Positions 18,059 to 25,957 of a stretch of DNA of 64,000 nt are shown piece by piece. The stretch is from Micromonospora rhizosphaerae (GTDB taxonomy: Bacteria; Actinomycetota; Actinomycetes; Mycobacteriales; Micromonosporaceae). The translations under genes and the position numbers were made by a program. The notes beneath the pieces are model-generated. The model did no database searches and was not told the origin of the DNA. It was given only the letters and a program-made list of their open reading frames with translations. Location of the stretch: assembly GCF_900091465.1 (NCBI RefSeq), contig NZ_FMHV01000002.1:2480001-2544000 (forward strand). The letters run 5' to 3'. Numbering within the stretch: the stretch's first letter is position 1; every line of letters begins with the position of its first letter.

Positions 18059-18087
18059 ACCGTATAGGTGAGATCGGCCATTTTCAA
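18059..18087 (-). promoter_or_regulatory. Proximal lexA promoter
   Basis: On the minus strand a -35 TTGAAA (18087-18082) and a -10 TACGGT (18064-18059) are 17 bases apart, close to the housekeeping sigma consensus. Transcription would begin near 18052, about 100 bases before the GTG of lexA. A second possible -10, TACCAT (18161-18156), lies between the two SOS boxes. Confidence 0.55.
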
Positions 18088-18136
18088 ACATCTGTACGAC
18101 CTCTGTCGGCGTGTCGGGCCGAAAATCCGGGAACTC

Positions 18137-18150
18137 CGAACGCCTGTTCT
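18137..18150. promoter_or_regulatory. SOS box 1 (LexA operator)
   Basis: CGAAC, four bases, GTTCT: the core of the actinobacterial SOS box (CGAAC-N4-GTTCG) with one mismatch. It lies upstream of lexA. Confidence 0.8.
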
Positions 18151-18170
18151 GATAAATGGTACGTCGTTCT

Positions 18171-18184
18171 CGAACGCGTGTTCT
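18171..18184. promoter_or_regulatory. SOS box 2 (LexA operator)
   Basis: A second CGAAC-N4-GTTCT, exactly 34 bases from the first, so both sit on nearly the same face of the helix. A TACCAT -10-like hexamer for the minus strand lies between them, where LexA dimers could shut off a distal lexA promoter. Confidence 0.8.
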
Positions 18185-18306
18185 ATGAGCGAGGCGCTGG
18201 CGGGCGGGTGGTAACCGGCGGTGGAGTGGGACCGTTGGGCTTTCGATGGCTTGGGGTGGGTGGGACGGGTGGTGATTCTGATGACGCGCCGGACACGCCG
18301 TTCAAC

Positions 18307-18335
18307 TTGACCTCGGATGGGCGACGGCATACGGT
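18307..18335 (+). promoter_or_regulatory. Promoter of nrdR-nrdJ
   Basis: A -35 TTGACC (18307-18312) and a -10 TACGGT (18330-18335) are 17 bases apart, giving a start near 18342, on the first NrdR box. The leader before nrdR is about 165 bases. Confidence 0.65.
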
Positions 18336-18341
18336 CAACCC

Positions 18342-18383
18342 CTAGATGTAGTAGTCACACGGGCGTAAGTTGCCTATAGGTTG
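18342..18383. promoter_or_regulatory. Tandem NrdR boxes
   Basis: Two 10-base cores, CTAGATGTAG (18342-18351) and CTATAGGTTG (18374-18383), each match 8 of 10 positions of the NrdR core CWATATATWG. They are 32 bases apart, the three-helical-turn spacing known for NrdR box pairs. Their position at and just after the expected start of transcription fits repression of nrdR and nrdJ by NrdR. Confidence 0.7.
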
Positions 18384-18505
18384 GGTCCGGCTACCGACCG
18401 CACTCCCGTACCGCCGATCCGGCGGGGGCCATCGAGGAATGGCCTCGCCGCGGTGACGTGTGCCCCGGGGCGGTCGGCGCCCGCGGTCGAAGGAGGAGGT
18501 CAGCG

Positions 18506-19000
18506 ATGCGGTGCCCGTACTGCCGGCACGCCGACTCCCGGGTGGTCGACTCGCGGGAGGCCGACGACGGCCAGCTCATCCGCCGGCGGCGCGCCTGCCC
18601 GGAGTGCGGCAAGCGGTTCACCACGGTCGAGGAGGCGGTGCTCGCGGTGGTCAAGCGCAGCGGGGTGACCGAGCCGTTCAGCCGTACGAAGATCATCGGC
18701 GGGGTGCGCAAGGCGTGCCAGGGCCGGCCGGTGGACGACGACTCGATCGCACTGCTGGCGCAGAAGGTCGAGGAGACCGTCCGCGCCAAGGGGGCAGCGG
18801 AGATCCCGAGCCACGAGGTGGGGCTGGCGATCCTGGGGCCGCTGCGGGACCTGGACGAGGTGGCGTACCTGCGCTTCGCCAGCGTCTACCGATCCTTCGA
18901 CTCGCTCGCCGACTTCGAGCGCGAGATCGAGACGCTGCGGGCCGCCGCACGCGCCCGGGAGGGGGCCGAGGCGCTCGACGCCGCCGGCCGCACCAGTTGA
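18506..19000 (+). CDS. nrdR: Transcriptional repressor NrdR
   Basis: Senses dATP/ATP and represses ribonucleotide reductase genes. 164 residues. The N-terminal zinc ribbon is complete (CPYC at residues 3-6, CPEC at 31-34) and is followed by an ATP-cone ([23 protein letters not shown]). The ATG at 18506 is favoured by a strong Shine-Dalgarno (GGAGGAGG) and because the family begins MRCPYC. nrdJ follows, so it controls its own operon, as in Streptomyces nrdRJ. The preceding 550-base gap (17956-18505) holds the lexA and nrdR promoters, two SOS boxes and two NrdR boxes. Confidence 0.96.
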   Translation: MRCPYCRHADSRVVDSREADDGQLIRRRRACPECGKRFTTVEEAVLAVVKRSGVTEPFSRTKIIGGVRKACQGRPVDDDSIALLAQKVEETVRAKGAAEIPSHEVGLAILGPLRDLDEVAYLRFASVYRSFDSLADFEREIETLRAAARAREGAEALDAAGRTS

Positions 19001-19065
19001 GTTTTTCGGATTTCTGACAGTTTCGACGCGCGGTGGGTGACCGCGCAGACGAGGGGGCGGATGAG

Positions 19066-21945
19066 ATGGCGGGGGACGGCGTGACAGCCAGCAAGTCACG
19101 GACCAGGGCCGCCGCTCCGACCGGGCTCAAGGTCGAGCGGGTGTGGACCACGGAGGGAGTGCACCCGTACGACGAGGTCGCCTGGGAGCGGCGCGACGTC
19201 GTGATGACGAACTGGCGGGACGGCTCGATCAACTTCGAGCAGCGCGGGGTGGAGTTCCCCGAGTCCTGGAGCGTCAACGCGGCCAACATCGTGACCACCA
19301 AATACTTCCGGGGTGCGGTGGGCACCCCGGAGCGGGAGTGGTCGCTCAAGCAGCTGATCGACCGGGTGGTCAGCACCTACCGCAAGGCCGGTGAGGAGTA
19401 CGGCTACTTCGCCGCCGCCGCCGACGCGGAGATCTTCGCGCACGAGCTGACCTGGATGCTGCTGCACCAGGTGTTCAGCTTCAACTCGCCGGTCTGGTTC
19501 AACGTGGGCACGCCGTCGCCGCAGCAGGTCAGCGCGTGCTTCATCCTGTCCGTCGACGACTCGATGGACTCCATCCTCGACTGGTACAAGGAGGAGGGGC
19601 TGATCTTCCAGGGCGGCTCCGGCTCCGGCGCCAACCTGTCCCGGATCCGGTCCTCGAAGGAGCTGCTCTCCTCCGGCGGCACCGCCTCCGGCCCGGTCAG
19701 CTTCATGCGCGGCGCGGACGCGAGCGCGGGGACCATCAAGTCCGGTGGCGCCACCCGGCGCGCGGCCAAGATGGTCATCCTGGACGTCGACCACCCGGAC
19801 ATCGAGGAGTTCGTCCTCACCAAGGCGCGCGAGGAGCACAAGATCCGCGCGCTGCGGGACGCCGGCTTCGACATGGACCTGGGCGGCGCCGACATCGTCA
19901 GCGTGCAGTACCAGAACGCCAACAACTCGGTCCGGGTCTCCGACGAGTTCATGACGGCGGTGGAGAACGGCGGCGGCTTCGACCTGCGCGGCCGGCTCGA
20001 CGGGCAGACCATCGAGACCGTTGACGCCAAGAAGCTGTTCCGGACGATCTCCCAGGCCGCCTGGGAGTGTGCCGACCCCGGCCTGCAGTACGACGACACC
20101 ATCAACGACTGGCACACCTGCCCGGAGACCGGGCGGATCACCGCCTCGAACCCGTGCTCGGAGTACCTGCACCTGGACAACTCCTCGTGCAACCTGGCCT
20201 CGCTCAACCTGATGAAGTTCCTCCGCGCCGACGGTGGCTTCGAGGTGGAGAAGTTCGTCAAGTCCGTCGAGTTCGTCATCACCGCGATGGACATCTCGAT
20301 CTGCTTCGCCGACTTCCCGACCGAGAAGATCGGCGAGACCACCCGCGCCTACCGGCAGCTCGGCATCGGGTACGCCAACCTCGGCGCGCTGCTGATGGCC
20401 TCCGGCATGCCATACGACTCGGAGCAGGGGCGCTCGCTCGCCGCCGCGATCACCTCGCTGATGACCGGCACCGCGTACCGCCGCTCGGCCGAGCTGGCCG
20501 GCATCGTCGGCCCGTACGAGGGCTACGCCCGCAACGCGGAGCCGCACAAGCGGGTCATGCGCAAGCACGCCGCCGCCAACGACGAGATCAAGCCGGGCGG
20601 CACGGCGGCCACCGCGATCCAGCGGGAGGCGACCAAGCAGTGGGCGCTGGGCAACAAGATCGGTGACAAGAACGGCTGGCGCAACTCGCAGGCCTCCGTG
20701 CTCGCGCCGACCGGCACCATCGGCCTGATGATGGACTGCGACACCACCGGCGTCGAGCCGGACCTGGCGCTGGTCAAGTTCAAGAAGCTGGTCGGCGGCG
20801 GCTCCATGCAGATCGTCAACCAGACCGTGCCGCGCGCCCTGCGCAGCCTCGGCTACCCCGAGGAGCAGGTCGAGGCGATCGTCGAGCACATCGCCGACCA
20901 CGGCCACGTGGTGGACGCCCCCGGCCTCAAGCCGGAGCACTACCCGGTCTTCGACTGCGCCATGGGCGAGCGGTCCATCGCGCCGATGGGCCACGTGCGG
21001 ATGATGGCGGCCGTCCAGCCGTTCATCTCCGGCGCCATCTCCAAGACGGTCAACATGCCGGAGGCGGCGACCGTCGAGGACGTCGAGAAGATCTACTTCG
21101 AGGGGTGGAAGCTCGGCCTCAAGGCGCTGGCGATCTACCGCGACAACTGCAAGGTCGGCCAGCCGCTGTCGGCGGCCAAGCCGAACAAGGCCGCCGCGGA
21201 GGCGCCCGCCGAGGTGGAGAAGGTCGTCGAGAAGGTCGTCGAGTACCGGCCGGTGCGCAAGCGGCTGCCGAAGAAGCGCCCGTCGCAGACGGTCAGCTTC
21301 TCGGTCGGCGGCGCCGAGGGCTACCTCACCGCGTCGTCCTACCCGGACGACGGTCTCGGCGAGGTCTTCCTCAAGATGTCGAAGCAGGGCTCGACCCTGG
21401 CCGGCGTGATGGACGCCTTCTCGGTGGCCATCTCCATCGGTCTCCAGTACGGCGTCCCGCTGGAGACGTACGTCAGCAAGTTCACCAACATGCGGTTCGA
21501 GCCGGCCGGTATGACCGACGACCCGGACGTGCGGATGGCGGCCTCGGTGATGGACTACATCTTCCGTCGCCTGGCCCTGGACTTCCTGCCGTACGAGCGC
21601 CGCGCGGAGCTGGGCATCTTCACCGCCAAGGAGCGGGCCGCCCAGCTGAGGGCCGAGGCGGAGGCGGAGAGCAGCGCGGACCTCGCTGCGATGGCCGCCT
21701 CCGCCCCGGTCGAGACCAAGCCGGAGGCGGTCAAGCCCGGCCCGGTCGCCCAGCCGGCCCAGGAGGTGGCGGATGTCGCCGCCGTCAAGCCGGCGCCGTC
21801 CGTCGGTTCCAGCACCGAGCTGCTGGAGGCCGTGCTGGGCAAGGCAGCCGATGCGCCGCTCTGCTTCACCTGCGGTACGAAGATGCGGCCGGCCGGTAGC
21901 TGCTACGTCTGCGAGGGCTGCGGCTCCACCAGCGGCTGCAGCTGA
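19066..21945 (+). CDS. nrdJ: Vitamin B12-dependent ribonucleotide reductase (class II)
   Basis: Reduces ribonucleotides to deoxyribonucleotides with adenosylcobalamin as radical source, so it needs no oxygen. 959 residues. The opening KVERVWTTEGVHPYDEVAWE is characteristic. Substrate-site segments include FNSPVWFNVG and NPCSEYLHLDNSSCNLASLNL. A Lys/Pro linker leads to a C-terminal domain ending in a Cys-rich tail (CFTCGTKMRPAGSCYVCEGC) that should carry the redox Cys pair and bind zinc. ATG 19066 is preferred to a start 33 bases upstream because a purine-rich GAGGGGG precedes it. The gene is 65 bases after nrdR. No cobalamin riboswitch is visible; NrdR boxes take that place. Confidence 0.95.
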   Translation: MAGDGVTASKSRTRAAAPTGLKVERVWTTEGVHPYDEVAWERRDVVMTNWRDGSINFEQRGVEFPESWSVNAANIVTTKYFRGAVGTPEREWSLKQLIDRVVSTYRKAGEEYGYFAAAADAEIFAHELTWMLLHQVFSFNSPVWFNVGTPSPQQVSACFILSVDDSMDSILDWYKEEGLIFQGGSGSGANLSRIRSSKELLSSGGTASGPVSFMRGADASAGTIKSGGATRRAAKMVILDVDHPDIEEFVLTKAREEHKIRALRDAGFDMDLGGADIVSVQYQNANNSVRVSDEFMTAVENGGGFDLRGRLDGQTIETVDAKKLFRTISQAAWECADPGLQYDDTINDWHTCPETGRITASNPCSEYLHLDNSSCNLASLNLMKFLRADGGFEVEKFVKSVEFVITAMDISICFADFPTEKIGETTRAYRQLGIGYANLGALLMASGMPYDSEQGRSLAAAITSLMTGTAYRRSAELAGIVGPYEGYARNAEPHKRVMRKHAAANDEIKPGGTAATAIQREATKQWALGNKIGDKNGWRNSQASVLAPTGTIGLMMDCDTTGVEPDLALVKFKKLVGGGSMQIVNQTVPRALRSLGYPEEQVEAIVEHIADHGHVVDAPGLKPEHYPVFDCAMGERSIAPMGHVRMMAAVQPFISGAISKTVNMPEAATVEDVEKIYFEGWKLGLKALAIYRDNCKVGQPLSAAKPNKAAAEAPAEVEKVVEKVVEYRPVRKRLPKKRPSQTVSFSVGGAEGYLTASSYPDDGLGEVFLKMSKQGSTLAGVMDAFSVAISIGLQYGVPLETYVSKFTNMRFEPAGMTDDPDVRMAASVMDYIFRRLALDFLPYERRAELGIFTAKERAAQLRAEAEAESSADLAAMAASAPVETKPEAVKPGPVAQPAQEVADVAAVKPAPSVGSSTELLEAVLGKAADAPLCFTCGTKMRPAGSCYVCEGCGSTSGCS

Positions 21946-21958
21946 CGGTTGACCGCGA

Positions 21959-21992
21959 TGAGCCCCGGGCGTTTCCGCGCCCGGGGCTCATT
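21959..21992 (+). terminator. Intrinsic terminator after nrdJ
   Basis: A perfect 13-base stem (21959-21971 with 21978-21990) with a 6-base loop, 13 bases after the stop codon. Confidence 0.8.
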
Positions 21993-22069
21993 CCATTCGC
22001 TTACGAGATGCGGGATGGTGTGGCTGTCCGGCTATCCGGCCGCCGCCAACCCCGCCCCGCCGCGGCCTC

Positions 22070-22130
22070 GTCGATCATGATGTTGTCGTCACGACACGCC
22101 GGTACGGCGAGCAACAACTTCATGATCAAC
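22070..22130 (-). repeat. 61-base dispersed palindromic element, copy A
   Basis: The reverse complement aligns without gaps to 32822-32882 with about 50 of 61 matches. The outer 20 bases form imperfect inverted repeats. It lies between nrdJ and a minus-strand pseudogene, a 3'-3' gap. Confidence 0.8.
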
Positions 22131-22135
22131 GGGCG

Positions 22136-22222
22136 CTAGTCCGAGGTGATCTCGGCGAGGCGGGGGGTGAGGAACTCCCGCTCGGCGTCGTTGTCGACCA
22201 GGTCCAGAGCCGCCCGATAGGC
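22136..22222 (-). pseudogene. Detached 3' tail resembling an ECF-type sigma factor
   Basis: On the minus strand, in a frame different from the MFS fragment before it, 28 residues end in a TAG stop: AYRAALDLVDNDAEREFLTP then RLAEITSD. The pattern AYRAAL...(N)...AER.FL..RLAE is what I know from the C-termini of actinobacterial sigma factors with a helical C-terminal extension (DUF6596 type). No start, sigma region 2 or region 4 precedes it. It looks like the remnant left when a deletion removed the rest of that gene. The family assignment rests on a short match and is uncertain. Confidence 0.45.
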
Positions 22223-22832
22223 GGATCAGCACCAGGGTCGCCGCGCTGACCAGGAAGCTCAGGCTGTCGGCGAGGAAGGTGCGGGTGGCGCCGATCAGCC
22301 CGACGAGCGCGCCGCCGGCGGTCGGCCCGGCCAGTTGCGCGACGTTCTCGGTCACCTTCAGCCGGGCGTTCCCCTCGGCCAGGCGGTGCGCCGGCACGAT
22401 CGCGGGCAGCAGGCTCCGGTACGCCACGGTGAAGGCGACGTTCAGCACGCCGGTGAGGCCGACCACGACGTACAGGAAAGTCAGCGTGAGGTGGCCGACC
22501 AGGCCGACCACCGGCACGGAGAGCAGGAGAACCGCACGGCCCAGGTCGCAGACGATCATCAGTCGCCGCTGGTCGACCCGGTCGGCGAGCATCCCGGCCG
22601 GCAGCGAGAAGATCAGGTACGGCAGCCAGGCCAGCACGGTCAGCAGGGAGAGCTGGAAGACGGTGGCGTCCAGGGTGCCCGCGGCGAGCAGCGGCACCGC
22701 CACGCCGGAGATCCGCGTGCCCAGCTCGCTGACTGTCTGGCCGCTCCACAGCAGCAGAAAGTTCCGGCTCCGCCAGCGGGAGAGACGATCTGGGGTGGTG
22801 GCCGGCGCTGGCCGGGTCAGGTGTTCCGTCAC
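22223..22832 (-). pseudogene. Truncated MFS transporter (N-terminal half only)
   Basis: A GTG at 22832 opens a typical major facilitator of the enterobactin-exporter-like group: RNFLLLWSGQTVSELGTRIS, then AGMLADRVDQRRLMIVCDLG, the loop 2-3 signature. About six membrane helices can be followed to ADSLSFLVSAATLVLIRL near residue 204. There homology stops, and the frame runs into an Arg/Pro-rich stretch with no family likeness; about 200 residues and six helices are missing. A DNA deletion that fused it to the tail of another gene (22136-22222) explains this best. The half-protein is unlikely to work. Confidence 0.75.
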
Positions 22833-22977
22833 TGCTGAGCCTGTCCGTCGACGAGGGCCGCGAGCCGGTCGCCGCGGCCCGGGCACCCTATCCCTGGGCC
22901 GGGGCGGCCGCACCGCAATTTTCGCGCGGGACGGCGAAGGCCCTCGGCGCGCCGGGCAGGGTCTAGGGTTTCGGATC

Positions 22978-23091
22978 ATGACTGAACCGAGCGACGTGTG
23001 CGCGGAACTGTTCCGCGAGGCGGAGGGCTACGAGAAGGGACCGCAGGCGTTCCTGCTGGCGGAGCGGCCGGACGGGGGTGCGGACCGGTGA
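22978..23091 (+). CDS. Small protein (37 aa) coupled to asparaginase
   Basis: MTEPSDVCAELFREAEGYEK and 17 more residues. I know no family for it. A TAGGGT hexamer ends 8 bases before its ATG and there is no Shine-Dalgarno, so it would open a leaderless mRNA. Its TGA overlaps the GTG of the asparaginase gene (GTGA), an arrangement that would couple their translation. The acidic helix-like composition is plausible for a real small protein. It could also serve mainly to deliver ribosomes to the asparaginase start. Confidence 0.5.
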   Translation: MTEPSDVCAELFREAEGYEKGPQAFLLAERPDGGADR

Positions 23092-24071
23092 GCGTCGTTC
23101 TCTTCACCCTCGGCGGCACGATCGCGATGGCGGGCGCCGCACCCGGTGGCGTGGTCACCCGGCTGACCGGCGCCGAACTCACCGCCGCCGTACCGGGGCT
23201 CGCCGACCTGGCCGAGCCGCTGGACGTACGGGACGTGCGGGCGGTGCCGAGCGCCGACCTGACCTACCGGCAGATCCTGGACCTGGTCGACGCGGCGGGC
23301 GCGGCGGTGGCCGCGGGGGCGACCGGGGTGGTGGTGACCCAGGGCACCGACACGCTGGAGGAGTCGGCGTTCCTGGCCGACCTGGTCTGGCCGCACCAGG
23401 CGCCTCTGGTCTTCACCGGCGCGATGCGCAACCCCACGCTGGCCGGGCCGGACGGCCCCGCGAACCTGCTCGCCGCGGCCCGGGTGGCCGCCGCGCCGGC
23501 GGCCCGCGACCTCGGCGTCCTGGTCGCGATCAACGACGAGATCCACGCCGCCCGGTTCGTCCGGAAAACGCACAGCACGAGTACGGCTGCCTTCGCCTCG
23601 CCCAACGCCGGTCCGCTCGGGCACGTGATCGAGGGGGAGGTACGGCTGCTGACCCGGCCGCCGCGGGTCCCCCTGCTGCCGCCGGTGGACCCCGACCGGC
23701 TCGCCGCCACCCGGGTGGCCCTGCACACGGCGACCCTCGACGACGACGTTGACCTTCTCGACGCGCTCGCCCGCGACCGGCAGGGGCTGGTGGTGGGCGG
23801 TTTCGGCGTCGGGCACGTGCGGCCGGCGCTCGCCCCGGTGCTCGGCGCGCTCGCCGAGCGGATGCCGGTGGTGCTCACCTCGCGCACCGGCGCGGGGGCG
23901 GTGCTGCGGCACACGTACGGGGCGGTCGGCTCGGAGGCCGACCTCCAGCGGCGGGGGCTGGTCAACGGCGGCCTGCTCGACCCGTACAAGGCCCTGGTGC
24001 TGCTCCGGCTGCTGCTGGCGACGGGTGCGGACCGCGCGGAGATCGCCGCCGCCTTCGCCCGGCACGGCTGA
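23088..24071 (+). CDS. L-asparaginase, type I/II family
   Basis: Hydrolyses asparagine to aspartate and ammonia. 327 residues. Both active-site threonine motifs are present: TLGGTIAM at residues 7-14 and VVVTQGTDTLEES near residue 80. Further family segments are FTGAMRNP, the NDEIHAARFVRKTHSTSTAAF strand and GHVRPALAPVL. No signal peptide, so probably cytoplasmic. The GTG at 23088 overlaps the stop of a 37-codon leader gene. It reaches its end without a clear terminator; 24072-24289 has no gene I can support. Confidence 0.9.
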   Translation: MSVVLFTLGGTIAMAGAAPGGVVTRLTGAELTAAVPGLADLAEPLDVRDVRAVPSADLTYRQILDLVDAAGAAVAAGATGVVVTQGTDTLEESAFLADLVWPHQAPLVFTGAMRNPTLAGPDGPANLLAAARVAAAPAARDLGVLVAINDEIHAARFVRKTHSTSTAAFASPNAGPLGHVIEGEVRLLTRPPRVPLLPPVDPDRLAATRVALHTATLDDDVDLLDALARDRQGLVVGGFGVGHVRPALAPVLGALAERMPVVLTSRTGAGAVLRHTYGAVGSEADLQRRGLVNGGLLDPYKALVLLRLLLATGADRAEIAAAFARHG

Positions 24072-24289
24072 GCGGCCGGACCCGAGCAGGACGGCCGGGG
24101 GCGGGCATGTTCTTGATCATTTGATTCGGTCGCGAGATCAGCTCTGCATCCAGGGGCAGCTCCAAAGGCTCCTTCCGACCATGCGGCCGTTGGGCACTGA
24201 GGCCCACCGGCCCGTCGCGCGAGGTCGCCCGGCCCACCCGACCAGCGGGCCGTGACTCGGCCCCTCCGGTGCTCCGTACACTCGCCCCG

Positions 24290-24532
24290 GTGAGTGGAGA
24301 GCGACGACCGTTGGCGGACCGGCCGTTGACCGACCCGCACCCGTCCCGGCTGTCGCCCGACCACCCCGAGCGGGCACGGATCCTGGCGGCGCACGCCGCC
24401 GCCCTGGCCGCCGGGGAGGCCGGCTACCTCGACCCGGCGACCGGGCTCTTCGTGCTCAGCGCCGGGTTCCTGGCCCGGCGGGGCACGTGCTGTGGGCGAG
24501 GCTGCCGGCACTGTCCGTATGTGGACGATTGA
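24290..24532 (+). CDS. DUF5522 domain-containing protein
   Basis: 80 residues, function unknown. The C-terminal Cys-rich signature RRGTCCGRGCRHCPY is the hallmark of this small family and could hold a metal or an iron-sulphur cluster (inference). Earlier come HPSRLSPDHPERARILAAHA and GYLDPATGLFVLSAGFL, which also fit. GTG 24290 is taken as the start because a TACACT hexamer ends 7 bases upstream with no Shine-Dalgarno, a leaderless pattern; other in-frame starts upstream would precede the transcript. Followed by a lipoprotein gene in the same direction. Confidence 0.82.
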   Translation: MSGERRPLADRPLTDPHPSRLSPDHPERARILAAHAAALAAGEAGYLDPATGLFVLSAGFLARRGTCCGRGCRHCPYVDD

Positions 24533-24613
24533 GGACTTCCGTCCGACCGGGGCAGCCCGTACGGTGTCCGACGGACATCCGGCGGGCACTCCGCCGACGA
24601 GCGGAGGTTGAAC

Positions 24614-25162
24614 GTGCACGGGCGGATCTGGCTCGCCGGCGTCGCCGTGGTGCTCACCGCGGGCTGCGCCACCGAGGCGGGACCGGTGGCGGTTCCCGCG
24701 GTGGAGCCGGTGACGGTGGAGGTGGCGGCGGCCTCCTCCGGGGGCGCCTGCCGGCTGCTCGACTTCGCCGTGATCGCGAAGCACACCGGCGCCCGGTTCG
24801 ACGTGGCGGCGGCGAGCGAGCGTGGGGACACCCACACCTGCGTGGTCCGCGCCGAGCGGTCGGTCCTGCCGGAGCTGACCCTCACGGTCACCGAGACCTC
24901 GATCGACGTGTCGACCTTCACCGCCGACGTCCTGCCCGACGGGGCGACGAAGGTCACCAAGCTGGGCCGGATCGCCTACCGCCGGACGCTGCCGAAGACC
25001 GCGAAGCTCGGGCCCGCGGCCGAGGTGGCCTGGCTCGCCACCGACGGGCGGTTGGCCACCCTGCGCTGGACCTGCCCGCGCGGCGCCGACGAGGCGACCG
25101 CCGAGGAGGTGGCCGGCAAGCTGGTCAGCCTGGCCAAGCTGGTCGACACCCGGCGGATCTGA
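24614..25162 (+). CDS. Putative lipoprotein (182 aa)
   Basis: Exported lipid-anchored protein of unknown function. GTG 24614 follows GGAGG by 6 bases. The signal is short: MHGRIWLAGVAVVLTAGC, with lipobox LTAGC and the lipidated Cys at residue 18. The mature part has two Cys that may pair (GACRLLDF and HTCVVRAE) and a C-terminal Cys in RWTCPRGAD. The pattern GACRLLDFAVIAKHTG recalls small DUF3558-like actinobacterial lipoproteins, but I would not assign it. Convergent with ideR, with only 11 bases between the stops. Confidence 0.75.
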   Translation: MHGRIWLAGVAVVLTAGCATEAGPVAVPAVEPVTVEVAAASSGGACRLLDFAVIAKHTGARFDVAAASERGDTHTCVVRAERSVLPELTLTVTETSIDVSTFTADVLPDGATKVTKLGRIAYRRTLPKTAKLGPAAEVAWLATDGRLATLRWTCPRGADEATAEEVAGKLVSLAKLVDTRRI

Positions 25163-25173
25163 CCGGCGGGCCG

Positions 25174-25860
25174 TCAGCTCGCGGCGACGAACACCCGGGA
25201 GGCGACCTCGCGGGGCAGCCGGATCCGGTCACCGGAGCGGTCGATGGAGACCCCGTCGCGCTCCTGGGCCACGGTCACCGTGGCGCCCGGGTCCACGCCC
25301 GCCGCGTGCAGTTGCCGGAGCACGTCCGCGTCGGTCTGCACGCTCTCGCAGATCCGCCGGACCACCACCGGACCGGAGAGACCGGGGAACGCCAGGTTGC
25401 GCTCGGCCTCCACCCCGTCGGCCTCCGGCCGCTCCGGACTGCCGAGCTCCTCCAGGCCGGGGATCGGGTTCCCGTACGGCGAGCGGGTCGGCCGGCTGAG
25501 CAACTCGTAGACCCGCTTCTCGACCGCGTCGCTCATCACGTGCTCCCACCGGCAGGCCTCATCGTGGGCCTCCTCGTAGGGCATCCCGATCACGTTCACC
25601 AGCAGCAGCTCGGCGAGGCGGTGCTTGCGCATCACCGAGACGGCGGTGCTGCGGCCCACCGGGGTCAGCGACAGATGCCGGTCGCCCTCGACGGTGAGCA
25701 GGCCGTCGCGCTCCATCCGGGCCACGGTCTGGCTGACGGTGGGACCGCTCTGCCGCAGCCGCTCGGCGATCCGGGCACGCAGCGGCGGCACCCCCTCCTC
25801 CTCGAGCTCAAGGATGGTGCGCAGATACATCTCGGTCGTATCGACCAGGTCATGCTTCAT
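25174..25860 (-). CDS. ideR: Iron-dependent repressor IdeR/DtxR
   Basis: Metal-activated repressor of iron uptake genes. 228 residues, full length, with the C-terminal SH3-like domain. The winged helix is at residues 1-65 (TTEMYLRTILELEEEG, SGPTVSQTVARMERDGLL). The metal ligands of DtxR are all kept: Met10 in TTEMYL, His79 and Glu83 in RKHRLAELLL, His98 in EEAHDE, Cys102, Glu105 and His106 in ACRWEH. This favours an Fe(II) sensor over a manganese MntR type. The ATG follows GGGAGG by 8 bases. No clear iron box lies in the 97-base gap to the divergent rhodanese gene. Confidence 0.93.
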   Translation of the reverse strand: MKHDLVDTTEMYLRTILELEEEGVPPLRARIAERLRQSGPTVSQTVARMERDGLLTVEGDRHLSLTPVGRSTAVSVMRKHRLAELLLVNVIGMPYEEAHDEACRWEHVMSDAVEKRVYELLSRPTRSPYGNPIPGLEELGSPERPEADGVEAERNLAFPGLSGPVVVRRICESVQTDADVLRQLHAAGVDPGATVTVAQERDGVSIDRSGDRIRLPREVASRVFVAAS

Positions 25861-25957
25861 TCAGCGGCCTCCCGGTGATCGATGCTACCCCGGGCGACCG
25901 ACAATCGACGTCCGGCGAACCGCGAGGTGAACGCCCGGATGGTGTTGACTGGACCCC

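Noticed and set aside
17956..18330. N-terminal extension of LexA up to 18330
   Set aside because: The extra 125 codons run through the promoter, both SOS boxes and the NrdR promoter region; GTG 17955 has a strong ribosome site.
18384..18505. Cobalamin riboswitch before nrdR-nrdJ
   Set aside because: No B12-box-like conserved core was seen; the NrdR box pair explains control better.
25861..25957. Iron box upstream of ideR
   Set aside because: No match to the TTAGGTTAGSCTAACCTAA consensus.
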